This document shows positions 11,511 through 22,639 of a stretch of 64,000 nt of DNA, in pieces. Numbering within the stretch: position 1 is the first letter of the stretch; each line of letters begins with the position of its first letter. The notes under the pieces were generated by a model. It ran no database searches. It worked only from the letters and a program-made list of their open reading frames with translations, and was not told the DNA's origin. The translations under genes were made by a program, and so were the position numbers. The DNA is from Microcebus murinus (lineage: Eukaryota; Chordata; Mammalia; Primates; Cheirogaleidae): the NCBI RefSeq assembly GCF_040939455.1, contig NC_134117.1:66486501-66550500 (forward strand), given 5' to 3'.

Positions 11511-12010
11511 ACCAATTAGTTTGTGCTGCATGACAAACCAACGCAAAACATAGAGGCTTGACATAACAACATTTACATGGGTCATGAATCTGCAGTCTCC
11601 ACAGGGCTCAACCGAGGAAGGCTGCCTCCACTCCATGTCACCTGGGTGGCTCAAGGCATGGAAGCTGCGATCTACACCAGGCTTGTTCACTCACGTCTGA
11701 CATTTGACTCTGTCAGCCGGGGCCTCAGTTTCACGGCATGGTGACTGGCTTCCCCCAGAACAAGCGTCCCGAAGAGAGAACTAGAACCAGGAAGAAACTG
11801 TTTCGCTTTTTATGACATGTCCTGGATTACCATGAATTGTCACCCCCACCGATTCTATTGGTCATAGCAGTTACAAAGTTCTACCCAGGTTTAAGAAAAG
11901 GGAACTTAGATTAACATGCCAATGCAGGAGTGTTAACCCCTCATTGAAAGAAGTGTCATGTGTGTGAGATGAGATATACACTAATTGGCTATATTTGGGA
12001 AATACAATAT
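11511..12010 (-). mobile_element. MaLR-like LTR (5' LTR of a minus-strand element)
   Basis: Antisense LTR with AATTAGTTTGTGCTGCATGA at its start, CTGTCAGCCGGGGCCTCAGT near 11711 and GATTCTATTGGTCATAGCAG near 11851. The far end is placed where GGCTATATTTGGGAAATACA is met near 11988. With 9498-10130 and the segment between them, it outlines one 2.5 kb element. Confidence 0.6.
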
Positions 12011-12062
12011 GGGAAGTTCTCACTATAGTAAGAAACACATTATTGTATATGTACAGATACGT

Positions 12063-12085
12063 ACACGCACACACACACACACACA
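12063..12085. repeat. (CA)n microsatellite
   Basis: About 11 CA units followed by GAGAGA. Confidence 0.95.
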
Positions 12086-12090
12086 GAGAG

Positions 12091-12589
12091 AATAACAAAA
12101 ATATAGATGTATAATTAATTAGATGTATAATAGAGTAACCAGAACCTTATTATGACCAGAAAAAAATGCATGTACAAGGAATTTTATTATTATTTAAAGG
12201 CTATGGAGTTAGCAAGTTAACTTAATGCCAAAGTGAATGATATTGCTATAACTTTGAATATCAAATCAGACCTAGAAATGCCTTTCATGGATCCATCCTC
12301 CAGTTGCTATTGAGTGAACAAAGGTTGAATTGTGCATTTTCCTTGACAACTCCATTCATCCCCAGGGAAGCTGTCTCTGTCAGCCCTCAGCCGTGTTTCA
12401 AATGCAGGCATGTCCCACTCCTACTTAAACACCATCACCAAAAGGCGCTGTTTCACCACGTCTGATTTTTCATCATGATTGTTGGCAATTGAAAGGTCCA
12501 CTGGACATTTTTGAGGCTTGTCTTTTGTAGGGAATGAAAATATTACAGCCAATATATTTTGCTTTTAATTTGGCATAATTATGTAGTGA
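12091..12589. other. Unique DNA, no recognised feature
   Basis: AT-rich at first, then balanced composition. No repeat family or exon was recognised. Confidence 0.4.
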
Positions 12590-12770
12590 CCAAGAAAGCA
12601 TGTACTTTGGAAGTGGATCAGGCTCACAGTGTGAACCAGCTTTATGACCATAATCAAATTCCTTATATTTTTGTAAGCTTCATATATAATCTGAAGATAT
12701 CTGCCAATATAGAAAAGTTGGTGTGTGGATTAAATGCAATAAAACGTGAAATAACCTACAGAATTCCTTC
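12590..12770 (+). repeat. MIR SINE
   Basis: Diverged sense MIR. It keeps the order tTTGGAAGTGGATCAGG, GAACCAGCTTTATGACC near 12635, CAAATTCCTTATATTTTTGT and GGATTAAATGCAATAAAACG near 12727, which parallels the MIR core and tail. The 140-aa ORF spanning 12559-12981 is therefore partly SINE-derived and not a gene. Confidence 0.6.
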
Positions 12771-13974
12771 ACAGAGCGATCACTCGCTAAAAGTTAGCCG
12801 CATGGCTGCTCCCCTCCCTTCTTTGTTCTCTTCCTCCCTGCTCCTAAAAGGTAAAGAAGATGCGATTTTCCACCAATGGGAGCACACCGTGAGTTTCAAT
12901 TTGCTCCCTGGAGAAGAGCGGGGGTGGGGTGAGTTGGTAAACAGACAATATAATCTAGAAAATGATATAATAGAGAAATGAATGAAAAACTTACAAACCC
13001 AGAAGTGGAGAAAATATTAATTCCTCAGAATACTACAAAAACTGTCCCCTTAAATTAAAGCTCACTGAATGCATAGTGCGTTTGTCTAGTGAAGAATGAA
13101 GCTGGAGGGTGGGCCTCTGCCCTCTGCCCTCTGCCCTCTGCCCTCTGCCCTCTGCCCCACTCCTAAATCCTGTGTAAGTCAGACATTTGAGGAGGGCTCA
13201 TGACATTGCTTTTGGAAAGAACAAGCTAAGCAACCTTCTTTATGACAAAAAGAAAAAAAAAAGGAAAGAAAAAGTTTCGCTCGTAGTTTACTCCTACGTT
13301 AGCATACATTTCAGAAGTGAAGCTCTTTTAATTTTTACAAGTCTCTATTTTTATTCTAACAAGACAGATTGTCATAGCATCTTTCTACTTGTAGGGCACC
13401 CAAAGGGTTTTGTTTATAAAAATCAATAAGTCCAGTGCTCTTCATTTTTTTAAGCCAACCTATTTCATCTTTTACCTGTCTGCTGAAGGAAACCATGTAT
13501 CTTCCAGCAAGCAGTTGGATTTTGTCAATTCTTTGTGGTCCATTATCAGCCAGCCAAGATTCAAGGTCACCCATTTTAGAGTGTCTGCTTCCTGGCAGAA
13601 GTCCTTTGTCCTGATGAAGGCCTGAAAGACGGTAAATGGGCACAGGCTATTTTGGGCTGTATGAAATGCAACCGGTCACCTGGCCCAATGCTCTCCATCT
13701 AGTCTCCCTTTGTGTCTGATCATTTGGCATTTTCAGCCGGGGAATGGAGCGTCACTGGCGCTCATTTTCTCTGCCCCTTCTCTAAAAGGGCCAGGGTAAT
13801 TCAGCATGCACGACCTATGAGGTAAGGCTGGTCAGACCATTGGGACTATTCGCTGTAAAGCAGCCAACTTCTGCCAAGATTGTGTAATCCGCTCACTTCG
13901 CTGAATGTCAGAGCACTAAGAAATAACCCAAAATTATTTTCCTAATTCAAAAACACTGACATAAATTTTATAAA
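12771..13974. other. Unique DNA with a 7-bp tandem array
   Basis: Contains the (CTCTGCC)n array at 13114-13158 and an A-rich run at 13245-13275. The rest is unrecognised. ORFs on both strands at 13356-13643 overlap each other and neither shows gene features. Confidence 0.4.
13114..13158. repeat. (CTCTGCC)n minisatellite, 7-bp unit
   Basis: About six and a half near-perfect copies of the 7-mer CTCTGCC. Confidence 0.95.
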
Positions 13975-14192
13975 CATATACTTAAGAATTCTGTGGGGTT
14001 TTGTTTAACTCCATGTTTTACCTTTTTATGTTATTATTTTTGTCTTTTGTCTTTATTAATTTCTTCTTTCTGCTTTTCCTTAACCACTGACTTGTCCCAT
14101 TCTAGCTTTTTAAATCAAAAGTTCAGTTCATTTATTTACAAAATTTCTTATTTTCTCTAATGTTTTATTTTAAAGCCAAGAATTAGTCAATG
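13975..14192 (-). mobile_element. Antisense L1 ORF2 fragment
   Basis: T-rich antisense LINE. TATTAATTTCTTCTTTCTGC near 14055 and ATTCTAGCTTTTTAAATCAA near 14099 resemble the reverse complement of the ORF2 region between the endonuclease and RT domains. It appears interrupted by the LTRs that follow and may continue after 14890. Confidence 0.45.
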
Positions 14193-14195
14193 TTT

Positions 14196-14475
14196 ACTGT
14201 TGTATTAGCCAGCGTTCTCCAAAAAAACAGAACCAATAGGAGATTGAAGATGTGTGTGCGTGTGCGTGTGTGTGTATGTGTACATATACATTGGGGGGGA
14301 GAAAAGGAAGAGAGAGAGAGAGAGAAAGAGATCAATTTATTATGAGCTCTTGGCTCAAATGATTATGGAGGCTAAGAAGTTCCACATTCTGCTGTCCATA
14401 AGCTGGCGACCCAAGAAAGCCTATGGTGAGGTTTGAAGGTCTATAGTCCACAGAGTCTATGGTGTAGATTCTAGT
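14196..14475 (-). mobile_element. ERVL/MaLR-type LTR, antisense, partial
   Basis: Begins TGTATTAGCCAGCGTTCTCC, a typical antisense LTR end, followed by GT- and GA-rich expansions and ATCAATTTATTATGAGCTCT near 14331. The family name is not certain. It directly abuts the next, oppositely oriented LTR. Confidence 0.55.
14250..14330. repeat. GT-rich then GA-rich microsatellite
   Basis: TGTGTGCG-type units at 14250-14283, then (GA)n at 14308-14330, both inside the LTR. Confidence 0.85.
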
Positions 14476-14476
14476 C

Positions 14477-14885
14477 TGCTATAGTGTGAAGGTTTGTCTC
14501 TTCTGAAACTTATGTTAAAACTTAATCCTCAATGTGACAGTATTAAGAGGTGGGGCCTTTAAGAGGTGCTTGGGTCATGAGGGCTCTGCCCTTACGAATA
14601 GATTAATCCATTCATGGATCAATGGATTAGTTGGTTAATAAATTAATGAGTTATCGTGGGAATGGGAATAGTGACTGTATAAGAAGATGACGAGAGAATT
14701 TAGCTACTGTGCTCATTCTCGTCACCATGAGATACCTTGTGCTGCCTCAGGGCTCTGCAGCAAGTCCCCACCAGCCAGAACACTCTCATCAGTTGCAACT
14801 TCTCAGTCTTGGATTTCTCAGCCTTCACATGTAGTTTTCTCATTTTCATATACTTTTAATTTGAATTCTGATACCAATTTTGTTT
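14477..14885 (+). mobile_element. MaLR-type LTR (MST/MLT1-like), sense
   Basis: Starts TGCTATAGTGTGAAGGTTTG. GAGGTGGGGCCTTTAAGAGG near 14549, GGGTCATGAGGGCTCTGCCC near 14572 and AATGGATTAGTTGG near 14622 follow the MaLR LTR consensus closely. GCTCTGCAGCAAGTCCCCAC near 14751 is the downstream R/U5-like part. The last 40 bp are less certain. Confidence 0.75.
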
Positions 14886-15700
14886 CAGAGATTACTTAAG
14901 AAGGGTGTCTTCATTACCATATTAATTTTTGTTTAATTTTATGGTTGTTTTACATTATAAATTTATGAACAATCAGAGAGGCTAATAATATCTTAACTTT
15001 CTGAAATTTTGAATGTTATTTAATTTTATAAATGGAAAACAATATATGTTCAATGTAAGAAATAAAACTGTCTCTGTATAAATGTATCAAATCAAATTAT
15101 TTTATTTGATAATCCAATCTCCTTTATCTATGTACATTTATTATCTACTTAATTTGTTCTTTCTGAGAAAAGTTTTATTAGCATCTTTCACTATAATTTT
15201 ATGTTATCAGGTTCTATCTCTTACAGTTTTCACTTTACCTGGCTCCATTTTGTTTGTGCATAAAGAAGTATATATTTAATAATTCTCTACACATAAGATC
15301 ATTCTTATTTCTGTATGCTGCATTTGGCTTTACATTTAGCCTTGGCTTTGCCCATTCATCCTACTTTCATTTTATTACATTTGCTTGATTTGTCTTTGCT
15401 AGACTATTTCAAAATTTTCTTTGGTAGTTTCATTGGGTATTACTTGAAAATATCAAACACATTACGCATGTGTATGTGTATTTATGTACAGTACTCTGAA
15501 AACCAACATCATGAGAGAGAATTCTAATTCATTCTGATTTATTGTGTTGACAAAAATATTTGGTTTTATCCTTTGTATCCTAATTCATATTTGCTATTTA
15601 TTGAACTGTCTACTATTTATTTTTGTTGTTTGTTTCTTTTCTAATCCTTATTCTTGCTAGCTTAGATCAATTTCTCTTCAACATCCACCATTAATTTTTA
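14886..15700 (-). mobile_element. Diverged antisense L1-like sequence
   Basis: T/A-rich sequence with weak collinear resemblance to antisense L1 endonuclease coding DNA, for example CACTATAATTTTATGTTATC near 15189. Tentative. It may be the continuation of 13975-14192 split by two LTRs. Confidence 0.3.
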
Positions 15701-16355
15701 AACCTACTATATTTTTAAATTACTTCAAATATCCTCTCAACCATAAAAACATTAACTTGCCTCACTTTATCAGTCAATATATTAATATTAAATAATAATT
15801 ATATATTTCTAATAAAAATGTTGCTCACCTATTCCTACTTTCCCCACCTTCATAATAATGAAGCCATTCAAAGGCTTTTAAATCTTCAGTTTCTGGCCAT
15901 CTGTAACCCTCACCCTAGTCCCTCAACCTCTCAGGCCAGCTATTCCCTCATCTGGCATTTCTTGCATGGAATATGTAACAGGGACTTTCTTTCTTTAAAC
16001 CATGGTAGCTATTATGAGGGAGAACAAAAGGTCCACATGCATTTTCATACTTTTACATTATTCGGACTTCCCCCGGATTTGAGTTTGCTAATCAAAGTCT
16101 GGTCTTGCTTGAAAAACTGAATCACAATGGATGGTGGCTGTGAGCAGAGGTAAAATTTGTAAACTGTGTTCCAGATACCAGATGTAGAGGAAGAGCGATT
16201 CCCTATGGCTCCTGTTATAAAGCTATTGAACATTAGACCTTGCATGAAGCCTCGTTCTCCATAAAGATGTGACAAAAATTAGAGTGATAGTGGGGTTTGT
16301 AGTCTGAGCAGTCCAGGGATCAAGGATCGGCAAACTCTTATTATACTACCAGGAT
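15701..16355. other. Unique DNA, no recognised feature
   Basis: AT-rich up to 15820, then balanced. Two short ORFs on opposite strands overlap near 16045-16120. No repeat or exon structure was recognised. Confidence 0.35.
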
Positions 16356-16868
16356 TGCTATAGGTAAAATAATGCTCCTACAAACTAACCCCTGGAATCT
16401 TGCGAATATTGTATGTTACATGGCAAAAATAATTAAGGTTTCAAATGGAATTAGGGTTGCCACTCCACTGCCCTTGAAATGGGGAAATTACCCTGGATTG
16501 TCAAGATGGGCTCAATGTGATCAGGATCGTCTCTGTAAGTAGAAGAGGGAAGCGGGACAGAGATGGAAATGTGACAATGGAAGCAGAAGTGAGAGCTGTT
16601 TAGTGTGAGGAAGACTCAATCTGCCTTTGCTGGCTTTGCTGATACAGGGAGTTCTGAACCAAGGACTATGGGTAACCTCTGGAAAGTTGAAAGACAAGGA
16701 AACAGATTCTCCCTTAGAGGCTGAGAAAGGAACATAGCCTGGCTGATACTTTTTGGTTTTAGCCTAGTGAGACCAATTTCAGACCACTGACCTGAAAAAC
16801 AGTATTTGTGTTGTTTAAGTCACCAAGTTTGCGGTGATTTGTTACAGTAGCCATAGGAAACAAATACA
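16356..16868 (+). mobile_element. MaLR-like solo LTR, sense
   Basis: About 510 bp opening with TGCTATAGGTAAAATAATGC and ending GGAAACAAATACA. Inside are GTATGTTACATGGCAAAAAT near 16410, GATTCTCCCTTAGAGGCTGA near 16705 and TGTTGTTTAAGTCACCAAGT near 16809, the usual LTR polyadenylation-side block. TG...CA ends fit an LTR. No paired LTR nearby. Confidence 0.65.
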
Positions 16869-16894
16869 AAAGTGGGATCACTTTTAGTCTGAAT

Positions 16895-17165
16895 AATTGC
16901 ATCCTCTTTCCCCATTAACTCTTAAGTCTCCTGCCTCCATTTTCTTCCTCTCTTACTTCCCTCAGCTCTTTCCCCTAATTTCTACTTTGAAGGTGATCCT
17001 ATATCCTGTCTCTTCCAATTCCTCCCTCTTTTATCTCATTTCTTCCCCATTTTCTCCCTCTCCATTGGACTATTCCCCAGTTTCTCTTTGCTTCATTTTC
17101 CTTCTCCCATTTTTACCCATATTCCATAATTCCTGTTTCCCACATACTTCTCCTTTCTTGGGGGA
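16895..17165. repeat. Pyrimidine-rich low-complexity stretch
   Basis: About 270 bp of mostly C and T on the plus strand (CTTCCTCTC, CCCTCTCC and similar), without a fixed period. Confidence 0.6.
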
Positions 17166-17220
17166 AGGTAAAAGTCAGAGGTGGAAAGAAGGCAGTGTGA
17201 GGATATCTGAGTACCCATTG

Positions 17221-17233
17221 TATACTTTTCTTT
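17221..17233. repeat. Left target-site duplication of the inverted L1
   Basis: TATACTTTTCTTT, repeated exactly at 19159-19171 on the other side of the L1. Confidence 0.8.
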
Positions 17234-17583
17234 CTTTCTTTCTTTATATTTATTTCAGAATATTACGGGGATACAAACATTTTGGTTACATATAATGCCT
17301 CGCTCAACCCAGGATCACAAGCATGCCCTTCCCCCATACAGTGGGCTTCACATCCATTAGTTGTGAGTTTACCCCCCCCTTCCATGACTGATACCCAGTG
17401 AATATTACTACCATGGGAGAACCTTAGTATTGACCAGTTAGTACCTATTTGATGACAAGTACATGTGGTGCTTGTTTTTCCATCCTTCTGATACTTATAT
17501 CAAAGGATGGGCTCAAGCTCTATCCAGGATAATATAAGAGGTGCTAATTTACCATTTTTTTTGTAGTTGCATAGTATTCCATG

Positions 17584-17638
<55 letters not shown>

Positions 17639-18405
17639 ATGTACATACCACATTTTCTTAATTCACTCATGTATTCATGTGCACTTGGGTTGTTTCTACA
17701 TCTTTGCAATTGTGAACTGTGCTGCCATAAACATCTCAGTGCAGATGTCTTTATTATAGAATGTCTTTTTTTCCTTTGGGTAGATGCCTAGTAGTGGGAT
17801 TGTTGGATCAAGTAGTATTTCTATTTTTAGTTCTCTGAGATATCTCCAAATTACTTTCCACAGGGGTTGTGCTAATTTCCTAATTTGTGGTCCCACCAGC
17901 AGCGTAAGAGTATTCTAATCTCTCCACATCCACACCAACATTTGTTGTTTTGGGACTTTTTGATAAAGGCCATTGTCACTGGAGTTAGGTGATCTCTCAT
18001 TGTGCTTTTGATTTGCATTTCCTTAATGATTAGAAATGTTGAGCACTTTTTTATGTTTGCTGGCCATTGTTCTGTTTTCTTTCGAAAAGTTTCTGTTCAT
18101 CTCCTTTGCCCATTTATTGATAGGACTGTTTGATTTTTTCATGTTGATTTTCTTAAGTTCTATATAGATTCTTGTCATCAGCCCTTTATCATATGTGTAG
18201 CATGCAAATATTTTCAGCCATTGTACAGGTTGTCTACTCACTCTAATAATAGTTTCCTTGGCTGTGAAGACTTTTAATTTATCTGGTACTTTATTTATTT
18301 TTGTTGCCCCTGTGATTGTCTGGGGGTCTTCATAACTTCTTTGCCTCAGTCAATGTCTATAAGAGTTTTCCCAACTTTTATCTTCCAGAATTCTTATGGT
18401 TTCAC
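17234..18405 (-). mobile_element. Strepsirrhine-type L1, 3' half (antisense)
   Basis: Reverse complement of the L1 3' end seen at 56.1-57.2 kb. It begins with the reversed A-rich tail, then ACATTTTGGTTACATATAAT near 17277 (3' UTR), ATTTCCTTAATGATTAG near 18018 and the ORF2 C-terminal region up to ATTCTTATGGTTT near 18390. A (TA)n tract has grown inside it at 17584-17637. It is the 3' part of an L1 whose upstream part is inverted. Confidence 0.85.
17584..17637. repeat. (TA)n microsatellite inside L1
   Basis: About 26 TA units with one TG interruption. Other copies have only a short TATATGTATATCATGG-like seed here (near 56829). Confidence 0.95.
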
Positions 18406-19158
18406 AAAGAACATTCCACCCAAATAAAGCTGAATATACATTCATCCCATCAGCTCATGGAATTGAGCTCTGTAAAATTGATCATATACTAGGTCACAAA
18501 TCAGATCTCAACAAATTTAAAAAAAAAATAGAAATTACACCATGCATCTCCTCAGACCACAGTGGTATAAAATTCCAACAGAAACACCACTTCAAAAAAT
18601 CATGAAAATTAAACAATCTATTGCTGAATGACTATTAGGTCGAAGAGGAGATACAGGTGGAAATCAAAAGATTCTTTTAACTAAATGATAATGAGGACAC
18701 AAGTTATCAAAATCTCTGGGGTACAGCAAAAGCATTCCTGAGAGGAAAATTAATAGCATTAACTGCTCACATCCAAAAGACAGAAAGTTCACAAATTAAC
18801 AGACTAATAAACCATCTCAAGGAACTGGAAAAATAAGAACAAATCAATCCTAAACCTATCAGAAGAAAAGAAATAACTAAGATCAGAGCAGAATTAAACG
18901 AAATTGAGAACAAAAGAACTATTCAAAAGATTAATAAAACCAAAAGTTGGTTTTTTGAAAAGATTAACAAAATTGACAACCCTCTTGCTACATTGACAAG
19001 AACTAGAAAGAAACAGATTCTAATAAATTCAATTAGAAATGAAAAAGCAGAGGTCACTACAGACATCAAGGAAATACAAAACATTATATTTGAATACTTT
19101 AAAAATCTACATGCCCCCAAACTATAAAACATGGAGGAAATGGACAAATTCTTAGAAA
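18406..19158 (+). pseudogene. Strepsirrhine-type L1, inverted 5' part (ORF2 endonuclease to RT start)
   Basis: Sense-strand L1 ORF2, opposite in orientation to the adjoining 3' half. The reading frame at 18396-18605 contains NKAEYTFIPSAHGIELCKID, HILGHKSDLNKFKKK and CISSDHSGIKF, which is the C-terminal part of the L1 endonuclease domain (the SDH motif lies in the active-site region). TTTTTTGAAAAGATTAACAA near 18950 is the linker toward the RT domain. Frameshifts and stops follow. A strand-inverted 5' piece joined to an antisense 3' piece is the product expected from twin priming during L1 insertion. Confidence 0.8.
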
Positions 19159-19171
19159 TATACTTTTCTTT
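19159..19171. repeat. Right target-site duplication of the inverted L1
   Basis: TATACTTTTCTTT, identical to 17221-17233. Read on the minus strand the site runs ..CTAAAAAGAAAAG.., an A-rich target suited to L1 endonuclease. Confidence 0.8.
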
Positions 19172-20144
19172 TTAGAAAACAATATCGCTGAGCTTCAGTG
19201 CTTGCCTTGAGAAATCAGTGAATGTAAACATTCCAGCAAAGATCCACAGAACAATAGGAACAATGCATGGCTTGCTCCTGGTAACGCAACCACATGAAAG
19301 AATGAGTTTAGTTGCAATTTGTTCCTCTCTAACTGGAAAGTGCTAATCCATTCAGGAGTTTCTCAGAGTGAGGAACTCTTAAAAATGCAAAGATTTCTAT
19401 CCAAAGATTCTGTACGTACATAAAAATTGGATACATAAGATTGAAATTCTGCAAGTTTCCTTTAATTAAAAAAATTAAAATTAAAATTCTACAAGAAACT
19501 ACACAGGAGAGATAAAAAAAATACAAGATGTGCTAAATTGGATGCTGACTATAGGGAGATTGCAGCCAAGTTTAAACTGCAATTATAAAATGTTATTTAA
19601 TTTTAAACAACATTCAGAGTTTGGCCAAGGGGTCAATCTGGGTATAAGAAGTATGAAATAAGTGCTCACCTACCTTTTCCTGTTGTTTTATTGTTGCTAA
19701 TCCCCAGCAGTTTGAAGAATTGCAGAAGTTTCATGCTTCTGAGAAGACCCTGAGCAAAATGCTTGACATGCACATCCCCCAACTGTTTACAAAATTAGTA
19801 AAGGACAATATGAAAATGGCTTATATTTTAATTCATGTTTTGTGACCCAAGCACTAGAAGTCACTGGAAGTCAGGTCCAACCCCAGCAAGCTGACGCTAA
19901 AAGTAGACATCCAAGAGAGAAGCTGAGATTTGTGACAACTAGTCAGGGATTGAGGGAAAATTGAAATTAATCCTGCTGAAAGGTTTCCCTAATTCTGTGG
20001 TTTTTGAGTTACATTAGGTTAAAAGCGGCATTTGTGATTCCCACAGGGAGAGTTTGGGAGAGAATCACTGGCAGTGTGCAGCAAAGAGCGCTGCAGTCCA
20101 GCCAGGCCTGAGGAATTTCTGGTCATCAGCTCTGGTCTTGAAGA
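19172..20144. other. Unique DNA with an exon-like ORF
   Basis: No repeat family recognised over about 970 bp. Around 19675-19707 there is a pyrimidine-rich tract ending CCCCAG. An open frame follows to the TGA at 19843-19845 (see findings). TTTAATTAAA and AAATTAAAATT runs lie near 19460-19490. Confidence 0.4.
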
Positions 20145-20490
20145 GGAAGCCATGACTGTGAAGCATGATTTGCCCTTAGAATAAAATCCATACTCCTCAT
20201 CCTGCCCCTGGTCTCCGTCTATTCCTCCAGCTGCACACTACACCATTCAGACCCTGTTCATCATACTTCAGCCATAGGAGTAGCCTCCTTTCAGTTTCAG
20301 TAGCTCAGTAATCATAAATCACTCCTTGATTCAATTCTTTATATCTAAAATCAATAGAATATAAGCTCTTTGCAGGCAGGACCCTGCCTGAATTTGTCAC
20401 CTCCTTATGGCCCATGTATGTTAGAGTGGCTAACACATTACACTTGCTCAAGACATATTTATTGAATGAACGAAGGAATGGATGAATAAA
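20145..20490 (+). repeat. L2 LINE 3' end
   Basis: Typical L2 3' coding and tail order: AGAATAAAATCCATACTCCT near 20178, AGCTCTTTGCAGGCAGGACC near 20364 and the tail ATTTATTGAATGAACGAAGG near 20456. Sense orientation. Confidence 0.75.
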
Positions 20491-22639
20491 CAAAGATCTG
20501 CGATATGACACTTACCACGGCCAGCAGCTAAAGCACAAGGCATATATCCAAAGTCTTCAATATAGAACTTTACTGCAACACTAGGGAGAAATATATTATG
20601 AATTATCTTTAAAATTTAATCATAAAGTCTGTGAATATAGCCTTTTCTCCTCAGGATAACATAAACATCTCTTTACAGTTTCTTTTTCATTTTCCAAATG
20701 AACCTCTTTGCTGATTCCCACAGATGTTTATGGGTTTCTGTGCTCCCTTCTCTGCTTGCTTCTTTGTACTTTGCTGAAATTATGGGGTGGCAGCTTCAGC
20801 ATTGCTTCGGCCTTGTACAAGTCTATATTCATCTGGGCAGTGGGCAAATCATACAAAGAAATATCAAGAAGTTGGGCCTTGTATCCAACTCGGGGAGCAG
20901 GCTCTCTGGAAAGGAACAGGCAGCAGAGAATGCATGCCCCAACGACATACTGGCAGTCAGTTCTGGACCTTCAAGCACAACTGTGTATAAAGGCTCTACT
21001 ATTGCACAATTCATAAGAGTTCTTTCTAAAGTAATTTAGGGGGATAATGCTCCCTCGTAGGCCACCATCCTACTTAACTTATACCAGGGCTGAGGCCCTG
21101 GCCCTGAGTATTGAAGCAGAGCAGCCTCAGAGCCAGAAAAGTGCTCCCTGACAAGTATCGGTTATGTCCAGGGACAAGTCCACCTAACACTTAGACACTG
21201 TCTACCCATCAAGGTAAAGGACAAGAGACAATGAGGAGGGAGGAAGAGAAGTATTAAAGGAATAAGGAGATAGGGAATGTAGTATGACAACAAAGAGGCA
21301 GACAGAAAAAAAGGACAAAGAGAATGAGATGAGGGAGATAAAAAAAAAATCAGGAATCTAAAATGAAAAATGAGGGTTGAGTAACATTTAGGAAAACAAA
21401 GCAATGAATCGGGATAGCCATAAATATCTCAGGATTCCTGCTTCTCTCCCCCAGCATAGGGTAGTGGCCATGTTCACTTTCTGTATTTTTGTCACTTCTG
21501 GGGAAAATTTGGGAATTCACTTAGAATTCTCATTTACCTTCAGGTCCTCACATTTGGAGTAAAAGATTAGATGAAAGTGCAAGAGATGAGCTAGAGGATG
21601 CCTAAAGTTACTTCTCAGTTTTTCCCCAGGAATCTTAAGACCATCCTGCAGCCTGAGAAGAAGCTTGTTGGGAAAATTCTGACCAGGCACTTCACTCATG
21701 AGAGATCCAAGCACAAAGCTGCCCCAGGGAAGGGAAATTCTTAATGTAGAGGAGACATTTAGCAGCAACAGACCTCAGCTGGATATTCATTCTGTAATTT
21801 ATCATCGATCCAACCCCTCCCTTGGTATCACGAGAGGAGACCCACACACCTACGATGAATCATGAAGCATGCCAGAGCTCGGCTGTCTGCCTGCACACTG
21901 GGGACGGCCTGGACAGAGGGATGATGCAGGCAGTTGGCCTTCCTGAAGGCTTCTCCCACCTCTTGGTCATCTTACGTTTCCAGCCAGCCTCTAATTCTGT
22001 TCATCCCAAGCATATTTTTAGGAGTTGATTACCAACTACTTGGTGACAACAGGGGAAGCCATTTTGCTCATATGGAGGAACCATGCAATTTATTATCTAA
22101 ACCAAGCACTTTGGCAGTGAGAGAAGGTGCTGTCAATGACTAAGCTCGGATGACAGGCATGAACAGGACTGTCTGAGGCAGACCAGGATGCACAGTCACT
22201 CTGCTCATGACGCTTTCTACACTGATCACAGTGGCTCAGGTCAAGGGCCCAGATCTAAGCTGGGCCAATCAAAGGGATTTTGGAACTGGCAGTAAGTAGG
22301 ACTGTCCTCTTTCTGATGTATGAAGCTATTGAGTGCCAACCTGTCAGAGGTCATGCTTTTTACAATGTGTCCTGGCGAGACGGGGAGGGCAGATACGGGG
22401 ACAGAGCAAGAGAATCAGGAGCAACACAGACCCGCACATTTGGCTCCAAGGTTCCTGCAGCCCAGCTCCATGACACCTTGGATGCTCCTTTCTCTGTAAC
22501 ATCAAGTTGCCCTTTGGAGAGGAAGAGGAGGTAGTGAGAGATACCAGAAAGACTGAAAATGTCTTCCAAAGAGACTCACTTCGCACTCACCCACACTCAT
22601 AATCACCTGTGCTTAAACATCAATGACCTCCAAGTTAAC
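20491..22639. other. Unique DNA, possible old LTR near 22.2-22.5 kb
   Basis: About 2.1 kb without a secure feature. Three short overlapping ORFs near 20698-21039 occupy all plus-strand frames, so none is convincing. A purine-rich run lies at 21220-21330. AGCTGGGCCAATCAAAGGGA at 22258 resembles a segment common in old LTR-like repeats, but no boundaries could be set. Confidence 0.35.

Noticed and set aside
12559..12981. 140-aa plus-strand ORF
   Set aside because: Its first half is MIR sequence and the rest shows no gene features.
17541..17791. Tyr-Ile repeat ORFs
   Set aside because: They are translations of the TA microsatellite inside the L1.
20698..21039. 113-aa ORF and two overlapping frames
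   Set aside because: All three plus-strand frames are open together, so openness carries no information, and no domain was seen.
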